Of a stretch of DNA of 64,000 nt, positions 20,614-29,715 are shown one piece after another. The notes under the pieces were generated by a model. The model had not been told where the DNA came from, made no database searches, and saw nothing but the letters and a program-made list of their open reading frames with translations. Each line of letters opens with the position of its first letter. The stretch's first letter is position 1. Location: contig NZ_CP053439.1 of the NCBI RefSeq assembly GCF_000769405.2, positions 620,001 to 684,000 of the forward strand, written 5' to 3'. A program made the position numbers and the translations under genes. This DNA is from Rhizobium brockwellii (GTDB lineage Bacteria > Pseudomonadota > Alphaproteobacteria > Rhizobiales > Rhizobiaceae).

Positions 20614-21492
20614 ATGGCCGATGCTCACCAGAAGAATCACGACTATCACATCATCGATCCGAGCCCGTGGCCGATTCTCGCCTCGCTCGGCGCCTTCATC
20701 ATGGCGATCGGCGGCGTCTGCTACATGCGTTATCTCAACGGCGGTTCGTTCAAGGTCGCCGGCGCGGAGCTCGCCAATCCCTGGCTCTTCTACATCGGCT
20801 TCGCGCTGGTGCTCTACGTCATGTACGGCTGGTGGGCCGATACGGTGAAGGAAGCCCACGAGGGCGCCCACACCCGCGTCGTCTCGCTGCACCTGCGCTA
20901 CGGCATGATCATGTTCATCGCTTCGGAAGTGATGTTCTTCGTCGCCTGGTTCTGGGCCTATTTCGACGCCAGCCTCTATCCGAACGAAGCGATCCAGGCC
21001 TCGCGGCTGCTCTATACAGGCGGCACCTGGCCACCGAAGGGCATCGAGGTTCTCGATCCCTGGCATCTGCCGATCTACAACACCGTCATCCTGCTCCTGT
21101 CGGGCACGACGGTCACCTGGGCCCACCATGCACTGCTGCACAACGACCGCAAGGGCCTGATCCAGGGCCTGACGCTGACGGTGGTGCTCGGCGTGTTGTT
21201 CTCCACTGTCCAGGCCTATGAATATGCCCACGCGCCCTTCGCCTTCAAGAATTCAATCTACGGCGCGACCTTCTTCATGGCGACCGGCTTCCACGGTTTC
21301 CACGTCCTCGTCGGCACGATCTTCCTGGGTGTCTGCCTGATCCGTGCGCTGCGCGGCGACTTCACGCCGAAGCAGCATTTCGGCTTCGAGGCGGCAGCCT
21401 GGTACTGGCACTTCGTCGACGTCGTCTGGCTGTTCCTGTTCTTCTGCATCTACGTCTGGGGCGGCTGGGGCGCACCCGTCGCAGCCGGCTGA
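20614..21492 (+). CDS. ctaE: Cytochrome c oxidase subunit III
   Basis: A structural subunit of the aa3 oxidase, 292 residues, with seven predicted TM helices. Family landmarks are visible: FIASEVMFFVAWFWAYFDAS with the conserved Glu, TWAHHALLHNDRKG, and the C-terminal AAWYWHFVDVVWLFLF with histidines lining the helix bundle. It is the last gene of the operon and is followed directly by a strong terminator. Confidence 0.97.
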   Translation: MADAHQKNHDYHIIDPSPWPILASLGAFIMAIGGVCYMRYLNGGSFKVAGAELANPWLFYIGFALVLYVMYGWWADTVKEAHEGAHTRVVSLHLRYGMIMFIASEVMFFVAWFWAYFDASLYPNEAIQASRLLYTGGTWPPKGIEVLDPWHLPIYNTVILLLSGTTVTWAHHALLHNDRKGLIQGLTLTVVLGVLFSTVQAYEYAHAPFAFKNSIYGATFFMATGFHGFHVLVGTIFLGVCLIRALRGDFTPKQHFGFEAAAWYWHFVDVVWLFLFFCIYVWGGWGAPVAAG

Positions 21493-21510
21493 TCGGAACC
21501 ATAGTCAAGC

Positions 21511-21541
21511 AAAAGGCGGGCCTGGTGCCCGCCTTTTTTTG
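21511..21541 (+). terminator. Intrinsic terminator of the cta operon
   Basis: AAAAGGCGGGC - CTGGT - GCCCGCCTTTTTTT forms an 11-bp stem followed by a T-run, 18 bases after the ctaE stop. Confidence 0.93.
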
Positions 21542-21565
21542 TTCACAAATCTCGCTCTCTACTCG

Positions 21566-21644
21566 GCGTCATCCTCGGCCTTGTGCCGAGGATCTGCTAC
21601 ATATCAACCGGGCGCAGATGCCCGGGACAAGCCCGAGCATGACG
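21566..21644. repeat. Intergenic palindromic repeat of the GTCATCCTCGG type
   Basis: GCGTCATCCTCGGCCTTGTG followed by CCGAGGATC, then CCCGGGACAAGCCCGAGCATGAC. The ends are inverted relatives of each other, and the same words recur at 37232-37324. It is probably a dispersed intergenic repeat. Confidence 0.6.
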
Positions 21645-21705
21645 AAAGAGGAGTTGGCCGACTTCGTCCGCAGTCTCAGGCTGGCCCGTGCCCGCATTTT
21701 TCGCC

Positions 21706-22347
21706 TCAGCGCGCCCCGGCGATCCGTTCGAAAGCCGAAGGCTGGGGAATGCCGAGATCCAGCTGATGGCGGATCGCCTCGGCGCATTCGAGCGGCGTCA
21801 GCACTGATGTATCGACCTCCAGATCGTAGATGCCGGGCCGATGCACCGCGTCCTGCCAGCGTTGCACCGGTTCTGGAACGGGCACGTCCTCCGTGGCGCT
21901 GAGATAAAGCGTCTCGCGCCCTTCCTGGGCAATGTCGCGCCGCTCCATGATCGTCTCGATCGGACAGCGCACGCCGACGAACAGCACGGGAAAGTCTTCC
22001 AGGCGCCGGGCGCAATCGCCGAGGATGCCGAGCGGCTGCGAATAGCTGTCATGGTGGCCGAGATCGGCGATGACATTGAGCCCCAGGCTGGCATGAATGG
22101 CGATCGATTCGTAGAGTGCCGCATAAAGGAACGGCACCAGTTCCTCCAGGTCCGGCCGTTCGCCGCCCGGCCGCAGTCCGATGCCCGGAAGGTAGCGCTT
22201 CGGTGTCATGGCATTGTAGCCGTCGACGCCGAGGTTGATCCACAGCCCCTCGAAGTGTTCCTGCACTGCGCGCGCGATGCTTGATTTGCCGCTCCGCGGC
22301 GCGCCGTTCAGGATTATGATCTGCACGGAATGGTTATCTCTAGTCAT
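21706..22347 (-). CDS. Chloramphenicol phosphotransferase-like P-loop kinase
   Basis: 213 residues. A Walker A P-loop (GAPRSGKSS) is at about 16-24, followed by a DGYN segment and later VGVRCPIETIMERRDIAQEGR. This resembles the CPT-like family of small-molecule kinases, represented by the Streptomyces enzyme that phosphorylates chloramphenicol. Resistance cannot be assumed; many relatives are unassigned kinases. It is a single gene, convergent with the cta operon, with the intergenic repeat between them. Confidence 0.82.
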   Translation of the reverse strand: MTRDNHSVQIIILNGAPRSGKSSIARAVQEHFEGLWINLGVDGYNAMTPKRYLPGIGLRPGGERPDLEELVPFLYAALYESIAIHASLGLNVIADLGHHDSYSQPLGILGDCARRLEDFPVLFVGVRCPIETIMERRDIAQEGRETLYLSATEDVPVPEPVQRWQDAVHRPGIYDLEVDTSVLTPLECAEAIRHQLDLGIPQPSAFERIAGAR

Positions 22348-22381
22348 CAGTCTTCTTCTTCTGTTTGGCGCGAATCATTAG

Positions 22382-22428
22382 AGCGCCGCGCGACTTTTCA
22401 GACGCGGCAAGGACGCTGTAACACTTTG
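22382..22428. repeat. 47-base dispersed repeat, copy B
   Basis: Reads GCGCCGCGCGACTTTTCAGA then CGCGGCAAGGACGCTGTAAC. It matches 8008-8054 and lies directly before a perfect 21-bp palindrome. Confidence 0.7.
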
Positions 22429-22432
22429 AATT

Positions 22433-22476
22433 GCTGATAGTTCCTCACATCGGTCCCGATGTGAGGAACTATCAGC
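22433..22476. repeat. Perfect 21-bp inverted repeat with 2-base loop
   Basis: The left arm 22433-22453 starts GCTGATAGTTCCTCACATCG. The right arm 22456-22476 is its exact reverse complement. It sits 120 bases upstream of the DUF983 start. It is not followed by a T-run. Confidence 0.88.
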
Positions 22477-22595
22477 GGGACGAAATCACGCAGGCATTTC
22501 CATTCGGGATGCGAATACTTTATGGGAGAGTTAAGGCAGCATCGAAAAAGCCGCGGCCGCCAAGGCTGCCGGAAGGAATGGCCGGAAGGAATGCC

Positions 22596-22976
22596 ATGAA
22601 CGAGGACAGCGCCCATTTTCCCCCCGTCGATCCGGTGAAGACCGGCATCAAGGGCTGCTGCCCGCGCTGCGCCCAGGGCAAGCTGTTCGACGGCCTGCTC
22701 GGCGTAAAGCCGCGCTGCGCCGCCTGCGGCCTCGATTATTCCTTTGCCGATTCCGGTGACGGCCCCGCCGTCTTCGTCATCCTCATCGTCGGCTTCATCG
22801 TCATCGGCATGGTGTTGTGGCTGCAGGTGAATTACGGGCCGCCGATCTGGGTGCACATCCTGCTCTTTGCTCCACTGACGATCGTCCTGTCGCTGCTGAC
22901 GCTGCGCTGGTTCAAGGGCATCCTGATTGCCATGCAATACCGTCATAATGCCCGCGAAGGACGCCTGAGTGACTGA
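22596..22976 (+). CDS. DUF983 zinc-ribbon membrane protein
   Basis: 126 residues. An N-terminal four-Cys zinc ribbon (CCPRCAQG and CAACGLDY) is followed by two TM helices (about 60-82 and 87-106). DUF983 genes commonly lie next to surf1 and cytochrome oxidase genes in alphaproteobacteria, so a role in oxidase biogenesis is likely but unproven. The ATG at 22596 follows GGAAGGAATGCC. Its stop overlaps the GTG start of surf1 by 8 bases. Confidence 0.87.
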   Translation: MNEDSAHFPPVDPVKTGIKGCCPRCAQGKLFDGLLGVKPRCAACGLDYSFADSGDGPAVFVILIVGFIVIGMVLWLQVNYGPPIWVHILLFAPLTIVLSLLTLRWFKGILIAMQYRHNAREGRLSD

Positions 22977-23724
22977 TATCGACCATGCCGCGCCGCGCCG
23001 CCTGCTGCCGGTTTTCACCGGCATCCTGGTGCTGATTGCCCTTGCCATCCTGATTTCGCTCGGCACCTGGCAGGTGGAGCGCCTTCACTGGAAGGAGGGC
23101 CTGATCGCCGATATCGCCGCGCGGCAGGCAGCAGGGCCCGTGCCGCTTGCCGACATCGAGGCGATGGCGGCTGCAGGCGGCGACATCGAATACCGCAAGG
23201 TGAGCGCCACCGGCCGCTACATCAACAACAAGGAGCGGCACTTCTTCGCCACCTGGCGCGGCCAGACCGGCTATTATATCTATACCCCGCTCGAGCTTGC
23301 CGACGGGCGCATTCTCTTCGTCAATCGCGGCTTCGTTCCCTTTGACAACAAGGAGCCGGAAACGCGCATGCAGGGCCAACTGACGGATCAGCAGACCGTC
23401 ACCGGCCTGGCGCGTGAAAAGCTTCCCGGCAAGCCCTCCTGGGTGGTGCCCGACAACGACGTCGCCAAGAACATCTTCTACTGGAAGGATCTCGACGTCA
23501 TGGCCGAGAGCGTCGGGCTGGAGAAAGCGCGCGTCATTCCCTTTTTCGTCGATGCCGATTCCGCCCCCAATCCGGCCGGCCTGCCGATCGGCGGCGTCAC
23601 CCAGGTGGATCTGCCGAACGACCATCTGCAATATGCTTTCACCTGGTACGGGCTGGCCGCCGTGCTTGTCGTCGTGGTGGCGATCTCCTGGTTCCGCAAG
23701 GGCGCCAAGACACCTCAGCAATAG
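22969..23724 (+). CDS. SURF1 family cytochrome oxidase assembly protein
   Basis: 251 residues with a TM helix near each end (about 12-33 and 222-240) and a periplasmic domain between them. The early GTWQVERLHWKEGLI and the later ILFVNRGFVP are SURF1 landmarks. The family helps insert heme a into subunit I. It starts at GTG 22969 inside the DUF983 gene, so translation is probably coupled. It is separated from the cta operon only by the divergently placed CPT-like kinase. Confidence 0.95.
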   Translation: MTDIDHAAPRRLLPVFTGILVLIALAILISLGTWQVERLHWKEGLIADIAARQAAGPVPLADIEAMAAAGGDIEYRKVSATGRYINNKERHFFATWRGQTGYYIYTPLELADGRILFVNRGFVPFDNKEPETRMQGQLTDQQTVTGLAREKLPGKPSWVVPDNDVAKNIFYWKDLDVMAESVGLEKARVIPFFVDADSAPNPAGLPIGGVTQVDLPNDHLQYAFTWYGLAAVLVVVVAISWFRKGAKTPQQ

Positions 23725-23787
23725 TATCACTTCAATTCTCGACCATATTGGGCTAGAGGTCCCTAAATCTCTCAACCCGGAACAGAC

Positions 23788-24789
23788 ATGAATATTGCGG
23801 CGAAACCTCCTTTGACGATCCGGCTCTGCGGCCCGCGCGGCTTCTGCGCAGGCGTCGACCGCGCCATCCAGATCGTCGTGCTGGCGCTGAAATCCTATGG
23901 CGCGCCGGTCTACGTGCGCCACGAGATCGTCCACAATCGTTATGTCGTCGAGGGGCTAGAGGCCAAGGGCGCCGTCTTCGTCGAGGAGCTGGACGAGATC
24001 CCGGCCGAACATCGCGCCCAGCCGGTGGTCTTCTCCGCCCATGGCGTGCCGAAATCGGTGCCGGAGGATGCGGCAAGCCGCAATCTCTTCTATCTCGACG
24101 CCACCTGCCCGCTGGTCTCCAAGGTCCACAAGCAGGCGATGCGCCACAATCGCCTCGGCCGCCATGTCGTCCTCATAGGCCATGCTGGCCATCCCGAGGT
24201 GATCGGCACGATGGGTCAACTGCCGGAGGGGTCGGTCTCGCTGATCGAGACGATCGAGGATGCCGACGCCTATGTCCCCGTCGATCCCGATAATCTCGGC
24301 TATGTCACCCAGACGACGCTGTCGGTCGACGATACGGCCGGCGTCATCACCCGCCTGCACGAACGCTTCCCGAACCTGACGGCGCCGGCAGCGGACTCGA
24401 TCTGTTATGCGACGACCAACCGCCAGGAAGTGGTGAAGCAGGCAGCGCCCGGCTGCGATCTCTTCATCATCGTCGGCGCGCCGAACTCGTCCAATTCCAA
24501 GCGTCTCGTCGAAGTGGCGCTCAGGGCAGGGGCGAAGAAATCGATCCTCGTGCAGCGCGCCGCCGAGCTCGACTGGAGCGAGATCGGCGCGATTTCGACG
24601 CTCGGCCTCTCCGCCGGCGCCTCCGCCCCCGAGGTCATCGTCAACGAGATCATCGAGGCTTTCCGCGCCCGCTTCGACGCCCGCGTCGAACTGGCCGAAA
24701 CGGTGCAGGAAACCGAAAACTTCCTCGTCAACCGCGAACTGCGCAACATCGAGCTGACGGCGGCCGACATGGCTTTCGTCAACGGCTAG
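23788..24789 (+). CDS. ispH: 4-hydroxy-3-methylbut-2-enyl diphosphate reductase
   Basis: The last enzyme of the MEP isoprenoid pathway; it makes IPP and DMAPP using a 4Fe-4S cluster. It is 333 residues. The three cluster-binding cysteines are in [23 protein letters not shown] and [11 protein letters not shown]. The EHR-like and SSNSKRL segments that bind the diphosphate are also present. Its upstream gap of 63 bases after surf1 is enough for its own promoter. It is followed 69 bases later by thrB. Confidence 0.98.
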   Translation: MNIAAKPPLTIRLCGPRGFCAGVDRAIQIVVLALKSYGAPVYVRHEIVHNRYVVEGLEAKGAVFVEELDEIPAEHRAQPVVFSAHGVPKSVPEDAASRNLFYLDATCPLVSKVHKQAMRHNRLGRHVVLIGHAGHPEVIGTMGQLPEGSVSLIETIEDADAYVPVDPDNLGYVTQTTLSVDDTAGVITRLHERFPNLTAPAADSICYATTNRQEVVKQAAPGCDLFIIVGAPNSSNSKRLVEVALRAGAKKSILVQRAAELDWSEIGAISTLGLSAGASAPEVIVNEIIEAFRARFDARVELAETVQETENFLVNRELRNIELTAADMAFVNG

Positions 24790-24858
24790 ATCGGTCTTCG
24801 GCCTGGCGTCCACTCCGGCAAATCCAATATCAACAAGGCATGAAGGGCGAGACCTCAC

Positions 24859-25824
24859 TTGGCAGTCTATACCGATATCGCCGAAGACGATCTGAAATGG
24901 TTCCTGACGGAATATGACGCAGGCACGCTGCTCTCCTACAAGGGGATCGCCGAAGGCGTCGAAAACTCCAACTTCCTGCTCCACACTTCCAAGGATCCGC
25001 TGATCCTGACGCTCTATGAAAAGCGCGTGGAAAAGAGCGATCTGCCTTTCTTCCTCGGCCTGATGCAGCATCTCTCCGCCCGCGGTCTGTCCTGCCCGCT
25101 GCCGCTGCCGCGCCGCGACGGCGCGCTGCTCGGCTCACTCTCCGGCCGCCCGGCGGCGCTGATCTCCTTCCTCGAAGGCATGTGGCTGAGAAAGCCGGAG
25201 GCAAAACACTGCCGCGAAGTCGGCAGGGCGCTCGCCGAGATGCATGTGGCCGGCGATGGTTTCGAGCTGAAGCGGGCGAATGCGCTGTCGATCGACGGCT
25301 GGCGGGGGCTGTGGGAAAAATCCGAGGTGCGCGCCGGCGAGGTCGAGCCCGGCCTGCAGACCGAGATCCGCAGCGAACTCGATTTCCTCTCTGCCGCCTG
25401 GCCGAGTGGCCTGCCGGCCGGCGTCATCCACGCCGACCTCTTCCCCGACAACGTCTTCTTCCTCGGCGATCAGCTCTCCGGCCTGATCGATTTCTATTTT
25501 GCCTGCAACGACCTGCTCGCCTATGACGTCTCGATTTGCCTGAATGCCTGGTGCTTCGAGAAGGACGGCGCCTATAACATCACCAAGGGCACGGCGATGC
25601 TCGAGGGTTATCAGAGCGTCCGGCCGTTGAGCGACGCCGAAATCGCTGCCCTGCCGGTGCTGTCGCGCGGATCCGCGCTGCGCTTCTTCCTGACCCGGCT
25701 CTATGACTGGCTGACGACGCCGGAGGGCGCCATGGTCACCAAGAAGGACCCGCTCGAATATCTCCGCAAGCTGCGGTTCCACCGCCAGATCAAAGCGCCG
25801 GCCGAATACGGATTGAGCCTATGA
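24859..25824 (+). CDS. thrB: Homoserine kinase (ThrB, APH-fold type)
   Basis: Phosphorylates homoserine for threonine synthesis. It is a 321-residue aminoglycoside-phosphotransferase fold, the type II homoserine kinase found in rhizobia and pseudomonads. The catalytic loop is [13 protein letters not shown] (HxDxxxxN), followed by the metal-binding LIDFYFA. The start is TTG at 24859 ([16 protein letters not shown]), preceded by AAGGGCGAG. The stop overlaps the rnhA start (ATGA). Its pathway partner thrC is about 26 kb away in this window. Confidence 0.96.
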   Translation: MAVYTDIAEDDLKWFLTEYDAGTLLSYKGIAEGVENSNFLLHTSKDPLILTLYEKRVEKSDLPFFLGLMQHLSARGLSCPLPLPRRDGALLGSLSGRPAALISFLEGMWLRKPEAKHCREVGRALAEMHVAGDGFELKRANALSIDGWRGLWEKSEVRAGEVEPGLQTEIRSELDFLSAAWPSGLPAGVIHADLFPDNVFFLGDQLSGLIDFYFACNDLLAYDVSICLNAWCFEKDGAYNITKGTAMLEGYQSVRPLSDAEIAALPVLSRGSALRFFLTRLYDWLTTPEGAMVTKKDPLEYLRKLRFHRQIKAPAEYGLSL

Positions 25825-26270
25825 AACACGTCGATATCTTCACCGACGGCGCATGCTCCGGCAATCCTGGCCCCGGCGGCTGGGGCGCGGTGCTGCGTTA
25901 TGGCGATGTCGAAAAGGAGCTTTGCGGCGGCGAGGCGGATACGACCAACAATCGCATGGAACTGCTGGCGGCGATCTCGGCGCTATCGGCCTTGAAGAGC
26001 CCCTGCGAGGTCGATCTCTATACCGACAGCGCCTACGTCAAGGACGGCATCTCCAAGTGGATATTCGGCTGGAAGAAAAACGGCTGGAAGACCGCCGACA
26101 AGAAGCCGGTGAAGAATGCCGAGCTCTGGCAGGCGCTGGAGGCGGCCCGTGACCGCCATAAGGTGACGCTGCACTGGGTCAAGGGCCACGCCGGCCACCC
26201 GGAAAACGAACGCGCCGACGAACTCGCCCGCAAGGGCATGGAGCCTTTTAAGAAGGGCAAGGCGGTTTAA
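25821..26270 (+). CDS. rnhA: Ribonuclease HI
   Basis: Degrades RNA in RNA-DNA hybrids. It is 149 residues. The four acidic catalytic residues are in place: Asp in [11 protein letters not shown], Glu in [10 protein letters not shown], Asp in LYTDSAYV, and Asp in [12 protein letters not shown] with the preceding conserved His. It is translationally coupled to thrB by a 4-base overlap. A RIME-like element follows. Confidence 0.98.
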   Translation: MKHVDIFTDGACSGNPGPGGWGAVLRYGDVEKELCGGEADTTNNRMELLAAISALSALKSPCEVDLYTDSAYVKDGISKWIFGWKKNGWKTADKKPVKNAELWQALEAARDRHKVTLHWVKGHAGHPENERADELARKGMEPFKKGKAV

Positions 26271-26302
26271 GTAGCGGCTGTTTCCTCGATGCGCTGCCAC
26301 CC

Positions 26303-26463
26303 ACATCTTCTCCCCAGCGGGGAGAAGATGCCGGCAGGCAGATGAGGGAGTGAGCGGCAAAGCCGCGAATGCGCTGAGCGTTAGCGAAGGGCAATGAATG
26401 GTGTGCCGTGCGGCCCCCTCATCCGACCCTTCGGGCCACCTTCTCCCCGCTGGGGAGAAGAGG
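26303..26463. repeat. RIME-like intergenic element, copy 3 (two inverted halves)
   Basis: CATCTTCTCCCCAGCGGGGA..GGCAGATGAGGG (26303-26348) and CCCTCATCCG..CTTCTCCCCGCTGGGGAG (26415-26463) face each other. The block between them, GAGCGGCAAAGCCGCGAATG, is different from copies 1 and 2. Confidence 0.7.
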
Positions 26464-26489
26464 GAGCAAGCAGCGCGCCCGAACCTCTT

Positions 26490-27575
26490 TCACGCCGCCC
26501 GTTGCTGCGGCGCAGTCGCCGCGCCCTGGATCAGCCGGTGCAGATATTCGAGCTTTGCCACGACAGGCGAGGACAGCACGAAGGGGTAGGAGTCGGGCTG
26601 GCCCATACTGCGCTGGATGGCGTTAATCGCGATGCTGAGCGGCACCCAGGCGCTGACCAGCTGCTCGGCGCTTCTTGCCCTGTAGGGGATGAAATCCACT
26701 TCGCCTGATATTTCCTCATGGCCGCTCGGATCGATGCCGATGCCGAAGGCGCGCGCGGTTTCGAGCGTGTCGACGATATGGAGGTAATGCGCGAAGCATT
26801 CGGCAAAATCCTCCCAGGGGTGCGATGCCGCATAGGCGCTGATGAAATTGTCCTGCCATCCCAAAGGCGCGCCGCCGGAATAGTGGGTCTGCAGGGCTGT
26901 CGCATAATCCTGCCGTTCGTCGCCGAAGACCGTGCGGAAATCGGCAAGGCCGCCCCGATCGCGCACCAGCTTGTTCCAGATGAAGTGGCCGGCCTCGTGG
27001 CGGAAATGGCCGAGCAGGGTGCGATAGGGTTCGTTCATCGAGCTGCGCGCCTGTTCGCGCGTCGCGTCGTCGGCCTCTGCGGCGCGGATGGTGATCAGGC
27101 CTTCCTCATGGCCGGTCATAGCAGGCACGATAAAGCCGTTGCTCTCTATCGAATCCTCGAGGAAATCGAAGACCAGGCCGCCTTCAGGGTCTTGTGCTCG
27201 ATCAGGATGCGGCAGCTTCCAGCGCAGCAGCGAGTAGAACAGATGGCGCTGCGCCTGGCTGATGCGCCGCCAGCGATCGATGCCGTCCTGTGTATCGGTG
27301 TTCGGAACCAGCCGGTTGTGGCGGCAGGCAACGCAGAATTCGCTCTCGCCATCACCGTCTACCAGCCAGTTGCAGATATCGAGGCTGGCATTGGCGCAGA
27401 AGCGGACATCGCGATCGGGATTGGAAACGAGCTGCCAGAGCGTCTCGTCGCGCGGCTCTAGTGCATGCATTGCGAGATCGCCGGGCAGGAACCCGAGGCG
27501 ATGGTTGCAGCGCACGCATCGGCGGTTGTCGAAGTGGACGACCTGATCGCAGTTGTCGCAGGCAAAAAGTTTCAT
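26490..27575 (-). CDS. Zinc-ribbon protein with putative HExxH metallopeptidase domain
   Basis: 361 residues. The N-terminal zinc ribbon has four Cys pairs (CDNCDQV, CVRCNHRL, then CNWL and FCVACRHN). A C-terminal domain carries RHEAGHFIWN at about 195 (HExxH) and a downstream ECFAHYLHI that could give the third zinc ligand. This fits the putative zinc-binding metallopeptidase family often seen in proteobacteria. Substrate and function are unknown. A single minus-strand gene upstream of csbD in the direction of transcription of neither; it shares no operon. Confidence 0.82.
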   Translation of the reverse strand: MKLFACDNCDQVVHFDNRRCVRCNHRLGFLPGDLAMHALEPRDETLWQLVSNPDRDVRFCANASLDICNWLVDGDGESEFCVACRHNRLVPNTDTQDGIDRWRRISQAQRHLFYSLLRWKLPHPDRAQDPEGGLVFDFLEDSIESNGFIVPAMTGHEEGLITIRAAEADDATREQARSSMNEPYRTLLGHFRHEAGHFIWNKLVRDRGGLADFRTVFGDERQDYATALQTHYSGGAPLGWQDNFISAYAASHPWEDFAECFAHYLHIVDTLETARAFGIGIDPSGHEEISGEVDFIPYRARSAEQLVSAWVPLSIAINAIQRSMGQPDSYPFVLSSPVVAKLEYLHRLIQGAATAPQQRAA

Positions 27576-27611
27576 CGTATCTCTCTCTGCAGAGCATGAG
27601 GGTGACGGATT

Positions 27612-27645
27612 AAAAATGCCTGCCGCGCGAGGGCGCAGCAGGCAT
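27612..27645 (-). terminator. Intrinsic terminator of the csbD-like gene
   Basis: On the minus strand ATGCCTGCTGCGC - CCTC - GCGCGGCAGGCATTTTTA gives a 13-bp stem with one mismatch and a T-run, 26 bases past the stop. Confidence 0.9.
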
Positions 27646-27670
27646 GATTCATGACGGATGAGCTTATGGC

Positions 27671-27862
27671 TCAGAGCCGGTCGACAGCGCCCTTGAGCTT
27701 GTCCTTGACCTTGCCGGTTGCGACCTGTCCCTTGCCCTTGGCTTCCTGGACTGCGCCCTTGGCCTGCATTTCGCGATCGTCGGTGGCCTTGCCGACGGCC
27801 TGCTTGGTCTTGCCGGCAATTTCGTTTGCCTTACCGGAAATCTTGTCGCTTGTGCTACCCAT
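27671..27862 (-). CDS. CsbD family stress protein
   Basis: A 63-residue hydrophilic protein rich in Lys, Ala, Gly and Glu: MGSTSDKISGKANEIAGKTK then repeated AxGKxxD/K units. This is the CsbD pattern (small general-stress proteins of unknown mechanism). The ATG at 27862 is chosen because AAGGAG lies 9 bases before it; an upstream in-frame ATG at 27901 would include the ribosome site. Transcription probably depends on the EcfG-type promoter at 27916-27940. Confidence 0.92.
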   Translation of the reverse strand: MGSTSDKISGKANEIAGKTKQAVGKATDDREMQAKGAVQEAKGKGQVATGKVKDKLKGAVDRL

Positions 27863-27915
27863 ATGTGATGTCTCCTTGGTCGGCATGGGCTTCTTGTCCA
27901 TGCTTGCCGAAATGA

Positions 27916-27940
27916 AACGTCACTCGCGGCTATTCGTTCC
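27916..27940 (-). promoter_or_regulatory. EcfG/RpoE2-type general-stress promoter of csbD
   Basis: On the minus strand GGAAC (27940-27936), a 16-base spacer, then CGTT (27919-27916), 54 bases before the csbD ATG. GGAAC-N16/17-CGTT is the known consensus for the alphaproteobacterial general stress sigma factor. Confidence 0.82.
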
Positions 27941-27976
27941 CGCTGCCGTGAGGTCAGCTGCGGTCAGGCCAGCCTT

Positions 27977-28582
27977 TCAGGCATGGCCAGCTTCGGCCGA
28001 AAGCATCGCAGCGGTTACGCCCATGCTGGCGAGCGCCCGCTCATATTTGTCGTCGAGACTGCGGTCGAAGATCAATTCCTCATTGGCCGGGCAGGTGAGC
28101 CAGCCATTATTGACGACCTCGCTTTCGAGCTGGCCGGCCGACCAGGAGGAATAACCGAGCAGCATCGTCGCGCGCGTCGGCCCATCGCCCTTGGAGATGG
28201 CGCGCACGATATCGAGCGTCGCCGTCAGGCAGATGTCGTCGCTGACGGGAATGCTGGAGTCGCTGGAATAATCGTCCGAATGCAGCACGAAGCCGCGGCC
28301 GCTTTCCACCGGGCCGCCGGTCTGGATCGGGAATTCGCGCGCCCGCTTCGGCAGCACGATCGAATCTTCCTGCTTGATCATGTCGAGATGCAGCAGCACA
28401 TCGGTGAAGGTGAGGCTCTGTGGCCGGTTGATGACGAAGCCCATGGCGCCGGCATCCGAATGCGCGCAGATGTAGATGACCGTGCGCGCAAAATTGCGGT
28501 CTTCCATGCCCGGCATGGCGATGAGGAATTGGCCATCGAAGAAGCCACGTTCCCGTCTGTTCTTCAGCGTCAATAAGGACAT
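27977..28582 (-). CDS. yqgE: YqgE/AlgH family protein
   Basis: 201 residues. Family landmarks are [20 protein letters not shown], then [26 protein letters not shown] and [14 protein letters not shown]. The biochemical role of the family is not settled. The ATG at 28582 follows GCAGGAGGAAC. It is divergent from the DsbD-N gene. Confidence 0.94.
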   Translation of the reverse strand: MSLLTLKNRRERGFFDGQFLIAMPGMEDRNFARTVIYICAHSDAGAMGFVINRPQSLTFTDVLLHLDMIKQEDSIVLPKRAREFPIQTGGPVESGRGFVLHSDDYSSDSSIPVSDDICLTATLDIVRAISKGDGPTRATMLLGYSSWSAGQLESEVVNNGWLTCPANEELIFDRSLDDKYERALASMGVTAAMLSAEAGHA

Positions 28583-28723
28583 CGTTCCTCCTGCTGCTAG
28601 ACCGCACCAAGGCCTCGACAACAGAAACATGGGCCAATGTCACACATCAATCAACTGAAAATGAAGATTTAAATCGCCGCGACTTCTGGCGGCCAAACGG
28701 CACATTCGGTAAACCTTTGTTCC

Positions 28724-29575
28724 ATGATGATTATTTCCTCAGGTCCGCGCAGGCTTTTGATCGCGGTTGTGTCGGTGGTCGCGGCCCTTGTCCCGTTTTA
28801 TTCCGCCCATGCGGAAATGAGCGCCTGGGCGGACAATGAGGGCGGCCGCATGCGCCTCGTGGCACTCGCGCCCGACGCCGGCGGCAAAATCCGCGCCGCC
28901 CTTCAGATCGAGCCGAAGCCCGGCTGGATCACCTATTGGAAAGAACCCGGCGGCAATGGCATTCCGCCCCAGATCACTGTCGCGGCGGAAAGCGGTGTTG
29001 CGCTCGATGCCATCGCCTATCCCGTTCCGAAGCATTTTTTCAACGGCGCGATCGAGGATATCGCCTATGACGCGCCGGTGACGCTGCCGCTGTCGCTGAC
29101 GGCGGCCGGCAAAGGCCCGGTTACGATCGATGCTGCCGCCTTCATCGGCATCTGCAAGGATATCTGCATTCCCTTCCAGGCGAATTTTCAACTGAAGCTT
29201 GGTCCCGCCATCCAGTCGCACCCGCAGGAGGAGGCGATCCTTCAGGGCGCCGATGCGAAGCTGCCGAAGCCGCCATCGCAGGATTTCGGCGTGACGGCGC
29301 ATGCGATGTCGCCCGATAGGAAGACGCTGTCTTTGACACTCGCTCTGCCGGGCGGGGGGCCCGGCGAGGGGAAGGGCGCGCCCGACATCATCGTCATCGG
29401 CCCGAGCGGCTATGCTTTCACCAAGCAGATCGGCGGCAAGCGCGACGGCGCCACCTTCAAGGTCGATGTCGCTATCGGCAAACTGCCTGAGAATTACGAC
29501 ATATCCGGCAAGCGCTGGGGCTTGCTGGTCATCGACGGCGAAAGGGCGATGGAGACCACACTTGCCTTCGAATGA
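28724..29575 (+). CDS. Stand-alone DsbD N-terminal (DsbD-alpha/ScsB-type) periplasmic domain protein
   Basis: 283 residues with a signal peptide at about 1-30 (to SAHAE). The mature part has the immunoglobulin-like DsbD-alpha fold signature: KPGWITYWKEPGGNGIPP, then FFNGAIEDIAYD. The two redox cysteines are in GICKDICIPFQ. Unlike DsbD/ScsB it has no membrane or thioredoxin domain. It may receive electrons from another thiol carrier. The next gene on the same strand is a peroxiredoxin 140 bases away, which fits a redox theme. Two ATGs (28724, 28727) are possible starts. Confidence 0.83.
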   Translation: MMIISSGPRRLLIAVVSVVAALVPFYSAHAEMSAWADNEGGRMRLVALAPDAGGKIRAALQIEPKPGWITYWKEPGGNGIPPQITVAAESGVALDAIAYPVPKHFFNGAIEDIAYDAPVTLPLSLTAAGKGPVTIDAAAFIGICKDICIPFQANFQLKLGPAIQSHPQEEAILQGADAKLPKPPSQDFGVTAHAMSPDRKTLSLTLALPGGGPGEGKGAPDIIVIGPSGYAFTKQIGGKRDGATFKVDVAIGKLPENYDISGKRWGLLVIDGERAMETTLAFE

Positions 29576-29715
29576 CCGGTCTTGCCTTTCAATGGCCGGC
29601 CTTGCCTTTCAATGATGGGCTCCTATAGTCGCCGCAGATCCCCTGCGGCGCCCGCCGCCGCCAAGCCGGAATTCCCAACGCAAAAACCCCCAAAGCCAGA
29701 ACCAAGGAGAAGACC

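Noticed and set aside
21706..22347. Antibiotic resistance call for the CPT-like kinase
   Set aside because: The P-loop fold matches, but family members are mostly unassigned; resistance cannot be claimed from sequence.
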